DNA of 7,042 nt. Source: an uncultured Kangiella sp. (GTDB lineage Bacteria; Pseudomonadota; Gammaproteobacteria; Enterobacterales; DSM-103792). Within the stretch, counting starts at the first letter, position 1, and each line of letters begins with the position of its first letter. The notes below the pieces were generated by a model. The model was given only the letters and a program-made list of their open reading frames with translations. It did not search any database and was not told where the DNA came from. The DNA lies in NCBI GenBank assembly GCA_946481205.1, contig CAMLNB010000185.1, positions 1 through 7,042 on the forward strand. Reading direction: 5' to 3'. Positions 1-3,756 of this stretch are shown one piece after another. A program made the position numbers and the translations under genes.

Positions 1-556
1 AGAAGTCCGGCATCAGCCACGGGTGCGGATACGAGGTCACGCCTTTGCCATCGACATCCTGACGGAAATGCGCCAGTTGCTCTTCGGTCAAGCGGCCTTC
101 CATGAAAGCGCGGGCATAAATGCCCGGCGAGGCGTGACCTTGGAAATAAACGAGATCACCGCCGTTGCCTTGATCGCCTTTGAAGAAGTGATTGAAGGCA
201 ACGTCGTAAATGGTCGCGCTGGAGGCGAACGACGAAATATGGCCACCGAGTTCCAGATCGAGCTTGCCGGCGCGCAGCACAATGGCCAGCGCGTTCCAGC
301 GGATGATCGAACGGATACGCGCTTCGATGGCCTGATCGCCTGGGTAGGCCGGCTCTTTCGACGGCGGAATCGTATTGACGTAGGCGGTCGTGGCCGAATA
401 CGGAAGGTAGGCGCCGGAGCGGCGAGCCTTGTCGATCAGTTTTTCCAGCAGGTAGTGGGCGCGTTCGACGCCCTCGGCTTCGAGCACGCCATCAAGGGCG
501 TCGAGCCATTCCTGGGTTTCGGTCGGGTCGGTATCGGGCAGTCGATCGATCGACAT
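1..556 (-). CDS. aceE: Pyruvate dehydrogenase E1 component, homodimeric type (5' part only)
   Basis: This is the N-terminal 185 residues of the thiamine-diphosphate-dependent E1 subunit of the cytoplasmic pyruvate dehydrogenase complex, which decarboxylates pyruvate and passes the acetyl group to the lipoyl E2. The protein begins MSIDRLPDTDP and carries family hallmarks: RRSGAYLPYSATTAYVNTIP (residues 45-64), GGHISSFASSATIYDV (104-119) with H106 at the E. coli cofactor-site histidine, and QGHASPGIYARAF (139-151). The visible end, YPHPWLMPDF, is also typical. The family is about 890 residues, so roughly four fifths lie beyond the left edge. The ATG at 556 is chosen because an AGAAGGA-type ribosome site sits about 6-8 bases upstream and the product starts as homologues do. 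aceF and perhaps lpd would be expected further left, which is inference. The gene is divergent from a TetR-type regulator. No frameshift is seen. Confidence 0.97.
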   Translation of the reverse strand, partial: MSIDRLPDTDPTETQEWLDALDGVLEAEGVERAHYLLEKLIDKARRSGAYLPYSATTAYVNTIPPSKEPAYPGDQAIEARIRSIIRWNALAIVLRAGKLDLELGGHISSFASSATIYDVAFNHFFKGDQGNGGDLVYFQGHASPGIYARAFMEGRLTEEQLAHFRQDVDGKGVTSYPHPWLMPDF

Positions 557-606
557 GGTGGATTCCTTCTGGATCTGCTTGCGGGGCCGGCTGTTGGCCG
601 GACTGG

Positions 607-655
607 GGCGGTTGACCGCCGTTCTTCCTATACAAGTCGGGAGCGTGTCAGACCG
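607..655 (-). promoter_or_regulatory. Candidate aceE promoter with a start-site dyad
   Basis: Reading leftward, TATAGG (632-627) is a plausible -10 box. The position 17 bases upstream (655-650) reads CGGTCT, a poor -35, so an activator or a weak promoter would be implied. Transcription would begin near 620, inside the perfect dyad GGCGGT-CA-ACCGCC (620-607). A repressor bound there would sit on the start site, much as PdhR sits close to the start at E. coli pdh. The dyad does not match the E. coli PdhR consensus ATTGGTnnnACCAAT beyond the inner GGT/ACC. The call is tentative. Confidence 0.25.
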
Positions 656-782
656 GATGGCACAGAAGCCGGTATCCGGACGACAAACTGTCGGCAAGTC
701 TAGGCCTGCGGCATGGAAAAACCATGGCTCCGGTCATAAACCGGCTCGGGGTCAGACCAGATAGGCATGGTTTTCGGAATAA

Positions 783-804
783 TTTTACTTGCAAGTAAGT
801 AAAA
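783..804. promoter_or_regulatory. Operator-like palindrome upstream of the TetR-type gene (site 1)
   Basis: TTACTTGCAAGTAA (785-798) is a perfect 14-bp palindrome. A second, overlapping dyad pairs TTTTACTT (783-790) with AAGTAAAA (797-804). The 17-base string TTACTTGCAAGTAAGTA (785-801) matches site 2 at 1468-1484 in 14 positions, differing only in the central three bases. TAAGAT (805-810) may be the -10 box of the regulator gene, so the palindrome would lie in its promoter spacer. Position, symmetry and recurrence all point to an autoregulatory TetR operator. That assignment is inference from family behaviour. Confidence 0.75.
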
Positions 805-870
805 TAAGATGCAACATCTGCTCACCTCGACGGCGAGGCTAGGCAAATGATGTGGCTGGCAGGAAAATCC

Positions 871-1449
871 ATGACCGCGCGACGCGATACCCGTACCGAA
901 GTGCTCGACCTCGCCGAGAAGCTGTTTCATGAGCGCGGCTTCCGTGGCTTTTCCTATGCCGACATCGCCGCCCCGCTCGGCATCAAACCGGCCGCGATCC
1001 ATTACCACTTTCAGGGCAAGGAAGAACTGGGCGTCGCCTTGATCGAACGCTTGCGCGACCGGCTGAAAGTCGCCCTCAGCCACTTTGCCGCCGTGCAGAC
1101 CCCATGGCCAGCCCAGCTGGAATCCTTGTTCGACTATTACCGCCGCCATGCCAACGACAATTGCTCGGTTTGCGCGGTCGGCATCAGCGCCATCGAGGCG
1201 GACAGCATCCCCCATAGCATGCAGATCCAGGTCCGTTTGCTGATCAAGGAAATGCTCAACGCCCTGGTGCAGATCCTGGCCCGCGGTCGCGATGCCGGCG
1301 CCTTCCAGTTTGAAGGCCGCGCCGAAGAGCGGGCGACCTTGATCCTCGCCGCCTTGGGTGGTGCGTTGCAGCTGCAGCGGCTGACCGGGCTACCGCAAGT
1401 GGAAACCGTTATCGCCGAGCTGCAACATGGCTTGGTCGTCGTTCACTGA
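871..1449 (+). CDS. TetR/AcrR-family transcriptional regulator
   Basis: This is a 192-residue, one-domain-plus-ligand-pocket repressor, usual for the family. The N-terminal helix-turn-helix covers roughly residues 8-55: TEVLDLAEKLFHERGF, then FSYADIAAPLGIKPAAIHYHF with the typical Y-H-F recognition-helix end and the following KEEL. The C-terminal part (about 80-190) is helical and carries NCSVCAVGISAIEAD; C98 and C101 form a CxxC pair in the region where related AefR/LmrA-like regulators have a conserved Cys-Pro-Leu-Gly segment. The start at 871 is preferred because AGGA lies 6 bases upstream and the protein then begins just before helix 1. ATG codons at 847 and 850 are in frame and would add 7-8 residues. 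The gene is divergent from aceE and 48 bases ahead of a membrane-protein gene. It probably binds the two matching palindromes and represses itself and that neighbour. The inducer is unknown. Confidence 0.9.
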   Translation: MTARRDTRTEVLDLAEKLFHERGFRGFSYADIAAPLGIKPAAIHYHFQGKEELGVALIERLRDRLKVALSHFAAVQTPWPAQLESLFDYYRRHANDNCSVCAVGISAIEADSIPHSMQIQVRLLIKEMLNALVQILARGRDAGAFQFEGRAEERATLILAALGGALQLQRLTGLPQVETVIAELQHGLVVVH

Positions 1450-1465
1450 TTTTTTTTGGCAATCA

Positions 1466-1485
1466 ACTTACTTATTAGTAAGTAT
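1466..1485. promoter_or_regulatory. Operator-like palindrome upstream of the membrane-protein gene (site 2)
   Basis: ACTTACT-TATT-AGTAAGT (1466-1483) is a perfect dyad with 7-bp arms. Within it, TTACTTATTAGTAAGTA (1468-1484) repeats the motif of site 1. It lies between the regulator's stop (1449) and the next start (1498). A good -35-like TTGGCA is at 1456-1461, so the dyad occupies the place of the spacer and -10. A start of transcription downstream of it would leave very little leader before the GGAGG ribosome site (1488-1492). Bound regulator would block this promoter directly. The binding protein is inferred, not shown. Confidence 0.75.
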
Positions 1486-1497
1486 ATGGAGGTTATG

Positions 1498-1932
1498 ATG
1501 AGCAGCGTTCCGATGGAGATCACCCGCACCCAACCGACGATAGCCGTACCCACCGTCTGGCAATGGCTCGCCCCCGTGCTCGGCATGGCCGGCGCAGCCG
1601 CCTTGATGCTGTTGCCCAGCATCGGCATTGGCGCCCCGGCCGCGGTTTACGCCGGCTTCAGCGTCGGCTTGGCGGCGCTGTATCTGGCGCTGGTACCCAC
1701 TTGCGAGCACGGCGGCAAAGCCGCGTTGGCGATGGCCACTGCCAACGCGGTCGCTGGCGTGTTGCTGTATGACTGGCTGGCCGCGCTGCACGGCTGGCTC
1801 AGCCTGCAGACGGTGATCGCCGCGCTCTGGCTGCTGCGCGATCAAAACAGTGGCGAACGGGCACTGGCTGGCCTGCTGCTTGGTCTGAATGCCGGCGCCG
1901 TGGCGGCGCTGAGCTTTGGTGTGCATGGTTGA
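1498..1932 (+). CDS. Small multi-span inner-membrane protein, unknown function
   Basis: I do not recognise this 144-residue protein. After a polar N-terminus (1-19) it is strongly hydrophobic, with about five likely membrane segments near residues 20-39, 43-66, 74-98, 101-113 and 122-141. They are rich in Ala, Gly, Leu and Trp, and the loops are short. Landmarks are VPTCEHGGKAA (66-76), the loop LLRDQNSGER (112-121), and one cysteine (C69). There is no signal peptidase motif, transporter signature or catalytic motif that I can name. GGAGG at 1488-1492 is 5 bases before the ATG at 1498; the ATG at 1495 leaves only 2 bases and is less likely. The gene follows the TetR-type gene by 48 bases with an operator-like dyad between them, which suggests it is the regulator's target. 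Such pairs often concern export of, or response to, a small toxic molecule, but nothing here proves that. Confidence 0.8.
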   Translation: MSSVPMEITRTQPTIAVPTVWQWLAPVLGMAGAAALMLLPSIGIGAPAAVYAGFSVGLAALYLALVPTCEHGGKAALAMATANAVAGVLLYDWLAALHGWLSLQTVIAALWLLRDQNSGERALAGLLLGLNAGAVAALSFGVHG

Positions 1933-2046
1933 GTGCTGAGCGATAAAACGGCGTTGATGGCACGGTTCGGTATCAGCAAAACCGTATTCGGTAGCAGTGT
2001 CCGTCCGACGGGCTTCAGAGCGACGGCGCATCGGGTTTGCAGTAAC
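1933..2046. other. Spacer after the membrane-protein gene
   Basis: I see no gene, strong promoter or repeat in these 114 bases. They separate the plus-strand TetR module from the shared terminator, and no reading frame here has convincing protein-like composition. Confidence 0.5.
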
Positions 2047-2074
2047 AAAAAAGCGGGCATTGCCCGCTTTTTTT
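2047..2074. terminator. Bidirectional rho-independent terminator
   Basis: GCGGGC-ATT-GCCCGC (2053-2067) forms a 6-bp GC stem with a 3-base loop. Six A bases (2047-2052) flank it on the left and seven T bases (2068-2074) on the right, so it has a proper U-tract when read from either strand. It ends the TetR/membrane-protein unit on the plus strand and the ampE transcript on the minus strand, whose stop is only about 15 bases away. Confidence 0.92.
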
Positions 2075-2088
2075 GTCGCTCAAACGAC

Positions 2089-2943
2089 TCAAATCAGCAC
2101 GCCGAACAACGAGAACAAGGCAATCAGCACCAGCACCAGCAGCAATGCCCGCTCCGCCAGCGCAATCGCCTGGGTGTTTTCATCAAGCGCATCAATCGCC
2201 AGCTCACTGCTGATCGCCAACGAAGCCAAACCGCTGTCGGTCAGGATCCGTTCGGTGCGAGCATCGGCCTCCCGCCAGAACGGATGCAGCGCGCTGTAAC
2301 CACGAACAAAATCGCCGACCAGCGCATAGCACAACGCGGTCAGACGCGCCGGCAACCAATCGAGCACCTGGCGCAAGTTCCGCACCAGGCGCTGGTGTGG
2401 ATGACCCGGTTCATCTTTGACCAATTCGGCATACAGCGTCGTCAATCGATAGAACAAACAAGCAGCCGGACCCAACACCGCAAACCAGAACAGCAGCGCG
2501 ATAAAGCGGCTGTTGATCTCGGTGAAAATGAACCGCGAGACCTGCCGGCCCAGCTGCGGCAAATCTTCGACCGCATCGACATCGACCCGTTCGCGCGCGT
2601 GTTCCCAGGCGCTCTGGCTGTCATTGCGCTCCAGCGCGGAAAAATACGGCGCCAGCAGGGCGCGCAGATCCTGCGGGCCGAGGCAGTACCACAGCACCGC
2701 AGTGCCGACCGCCAGATACAGCAGCTGTCCGAACCAGCCATCGGCAACGAACAACAGCAGCGCCAGCAGCAGCGGCACCACACCGGTCATGAACAGCAGG
2801 CCGACAAAGCCTTCAAACTGCGCCGGAAACTGCCGCTGCATGAACCGGCGGAAATGAACAAACCAACGAAAATTGCGGTAGCTCGGTGGCAGCCGGAAGT
2901 ACCACTCCAACACCAGCACCAAGACAATAGCCAGCAAGGTCAT
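2089..2943 (-). CDS. ampE: AmpE-family inner-membrane protein
   Basis: This 284-residue membrane protein matches AmpE in length and in scattered signatures: RNDSQSAWEHA (about 105-115, E. coli RNDSHA), a RFIALLFWF stretch like RFYLAPLFWL, HPHQRLVRNLRQVLDWLP, and LDWLPARLTALCYALVGDF, which lines up with E. coli LDWVPVRLAGVVYALIGH. Hydrophobic segments lie near residues 2-12, 46-66, 70-88, 145-167 and 264-284. AmpE is regarded as a sensory or modulating partner of AmpD in beta-lactamase induction and cell-wall recycling; its biochemical activity is not firmly established. AGGGA about 7 bases upstream supports the ATG at 2943. The gene lies 115 bases after ampD on the same strand, a larger gap than in a tight operon, and may have its own promoter. 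Neither ampC nor ampR is in the window. Confidence 0.93.
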   Translation of the reverse strand: MTLLAIVLVLVLEWYFRLPPSYRNFRWFVHFRRFMQRQFPAQFEGFVGLLFMTGVVPLLLALLLFVADGWFGQLLYLAVGTAVLWYCLGPQDLRALLAPYFSALERNDSQSAWEHARERVDVDAVEDLPQLGRQVSRFIFTEINSRFIALLFWFAVLGPAACLFYRLTTLYAELVKDEPGHPHQRLVRNLRQVLDWLPARLTALCYALVGDFVRGYSALHPFWREADARTERILTDSGLASLAISSELAIDALDENTQAIALAERALLLVLVLIALFSLFGVLI

Positions 2944-2998
2944 GAGGCATCCCTGAACAAAGACAGCAACTCAGCACAAGACGGTAGCCGGCTCTCGG

Positions 2999-3012
2999 AA
3001 GCGCCGGCGCTT
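2999..3012. repeat. GC-rich perfect palindrome between ampD and ampE
   Basis: AAGCGCCGGCGCTT is a perfect 14-bp palindrome in the ampD-ampE gap, 56 bases before the ampE start. It has no loop and no T-tract, so it is not an obvious terminator. It could be a protein site, a transcript-processing structure or chance in GC-rich DNA. Confidence 0.4.
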
Positions 3013-3018
3013 GCGGCA

Positions 3019-3051
3019 ATTATCGCACAGAAAACTGCCGCATCCGGTCAA
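3019..3051 (-). promoter_or_regulatory. Candidate internal promoter for ampE
   Basis: Reading leftward, TGC-GATAAT (3027-3019) is a good extended -10 box, with TGn followed by five of six consensus bases. TTGACC (3051-3046) is close to a -35 consensus, but the spacer is 21 bases, longer than the usual 16-18; the extended -10 could compensate. The -10 lies just inside a 7-bp inverted repeat, TGCGGCA / TGCCGCA (3012-3018 and 3036-3042). It would start a transcript about 70 bases ahead of ampE, fitting the wide gap after ampD. Confidence 0.35.
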
Positions 3052-3058
3052 ACCGCTG

Positions 3059-3613
3059 TCATCCGGCCTGCGCCAACAAGGCCCGATAGCGCAGCCAGTC
3101 AAACGCCGGGCCGGGATCGGTTTTCCGGCCCGGCGCGATATGCTGATGACCGACGATGCGATCGGCACGAATCATCGGCCAGTGCGCTTGCAGCACCTGC
3201 GTCAACGCCGCCAGCGCCGGATATTGCCGACTGTCGTAAGGACTGTCATCCGTCCCTTCCAGCTCGATGCCGAGCGAAAAATCATTGCAGCGTTCGCGAC
3301 CGGCAAACTGCGAGACGCCGGCATGCCAGGCCCGTTGCAGCGCGCTGACGTATTGAACGATTTCACCGTCGCGGCGAATCAGAAAATGGCTGGACACGCG
3401 CAGCCCTTGCAGGCCGGCAAAATACGGATGATCCTCAGCTGGCAAGCAGCCAAGAAAGAGCTGATCGATGTAAGGGCCACCGTATTCACCCGGCGGCAAG
3501 CTGATGCCGTGGATGACCAGCAGCGAGATCTCAGCCGGCTCCGGCCGTTCATCGTGGTGCGGTGATGGGCAATGGCGAACCGCACTGAGCCAACCCTGTT
3601 GATCAATTTGCAT
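3059..3613 (-). CDS. ampD: 1,6-anhydro-N-acetylmuramyl-L-alanine amidase AmpD
   Basis: This 184-residue cytoplasmic zinc amidase cuts the peptide from 1,6-anhydro-muropeptides during murein recycling, lowering the signal that induces AmpC beta-lactamase through AmpR. The Amidase_2 fold covers nearly the whole protein. Expected zinc ligands are present: H35 in LLVIHGISLP, H156 in VGHQHIAPGRKTDPGPAFDW, and D166 in KTDPG. K164 and E117 (in GIELEG) correspond to the catalytic lysine and glutamate. SSHFLIRRDGEIVQYV (74-89) and RAWHAGVSQFAGRERCND (94-111) are also typical. There is no signal peptide, so this is the cytoplasmic AmpD rather than a periplasmic AmiD-type enzyme. The ATG at 3613 gives the classical N-terminus (QGWL), though the ribosome site is weak. 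It lies between the DUF1631 gene and ampE, all on the same strand. It appears intact. Confidence 0.97.
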   Translation of the reverse strand: MQIDQQGWLSAVRHCPSPHHDERPEPAEISLLVIHGISLPPGEYGGPYIDQLFLGCLPAEDHPYFAGLQGLRVSSHFLIRRDGEIVQYVSALQRAWHAGVSQFAGRERCNDFSLGIELEGTDDSPYDSRQYPALAALTQVLQAHWPMIRADRIVGHQHIAPGRKTDPGPAFDWLRYRALLAQAG

Positions 3614-3703
3614 GGTCGCTGAAAATCATCGGTGGTGTGACGCTGCAGCTTAGCGCAGCAGCTGCCACATGACAGCAGGCACAGATACCGCAGCCAGAAA
3701 AGT
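3614..3703. other. ampD upstream region
   Basis: This is a short spacer between the DUF1631 terminator and ampD. It contains a GCTGC / GCAGC hairpin (3642-3646 and 3655-3659) and an overlapping GCAGCT / AGCTGC pair (3645-3650 and 3660-3665). Because a strong terminator precedes it, ampD probably needs a promoter here, yet no clear -35/-10 pair is visible. Confidence 0.4.
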
Positions 3704-3728
3704 CAGCGGCCGCACGAGGCGGCCGCTG
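3696..3728 (-). terminator. Rho-independent terminator of the DUF1631 gene
   Basis: CAGCGGCCGC (3704-3713) and GCGGCCGCTG (3719-3728) form a perfect 10-bp GC-rich stem with a 5-base loop. On the minus strand the stem is followed by ACTTTTCT, a short T-tract. It begins 29 bases after the DUF1631 stop codon. Together with the distance to ampD this suggests DUF1631 is mostly transcribed apart from ampD-ampE, with possible read-through because the T-tract is short. Confidence 0.75.
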
Positions 3729-3756
3729 GTTGCTATGGTTTGTCCTGGCTGGACGA

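Larger units (their letters stand above)
557..870. other. Divergent intergenic region between aceE and the TetR-type gene
   Basis: These 314 bases hold no convincing gene but many short dyads. They are CCGGC-TGTTG-GCCGG (587-601), GGCGGT-TG-ACCGCC (607-620), CGACA-AAC-TGTCG (681-693), CCGGT-CATAA-ACCGG (730-744) and a 9-bp inverted pair AAAACCATG / CATGGTTTT (718-726 and 766-774). A degenerate direct repeat, GTCAGACC-n-GAT-(n)-GGCA, occurs at 647-662 and 751-767. The AT-rich stretch 776-810 contains the palindrome listed separately. The density of dyads on the aceE side suggests regulated transcription, but no known binding consensus is matched exactly. Confidence 0.6.

Noticed and set aside
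23..703. 226-codon plus-strand open frame opposite aceE
   Set aside because: It lies antisense to the clear AceE N-terminus over most of its length; its product matches nothing I know and the codon pattern is the mirror of aceE.
717..774. Inverted pair AAAACCATG / CATGGTTTT as a mobile-element end or hairpin
   Set aside because: Only 9-bp arms 39 bases apart, no flanking target duplication and no transposase nearby; kept only as a dyad in the intergenic note.
1447..1458. Run of eight T bases just after the TetR-type stop codon as a terminator
   Set aside because: No stable GC-rich hairpin precedes it, so it is more likely part of the AT-rich promoter region of the next gene.
1468..2031. 187-codon minus-strand open frame opposite the small membrane-protein gene
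   Set aside because: Polar, Arg/Gln/His-rich product with no ribosome site, against a plus-strand frame that has a good GGAGG site, an operator and membrane-protein composition.
1933..3348. 471-codon plus-strand open frame opposite ampE and ampD
   Set aside because: Very rich in Gln, Arg and His and antisense to two well-recognised genes; also crosses the bidirectional terminator.
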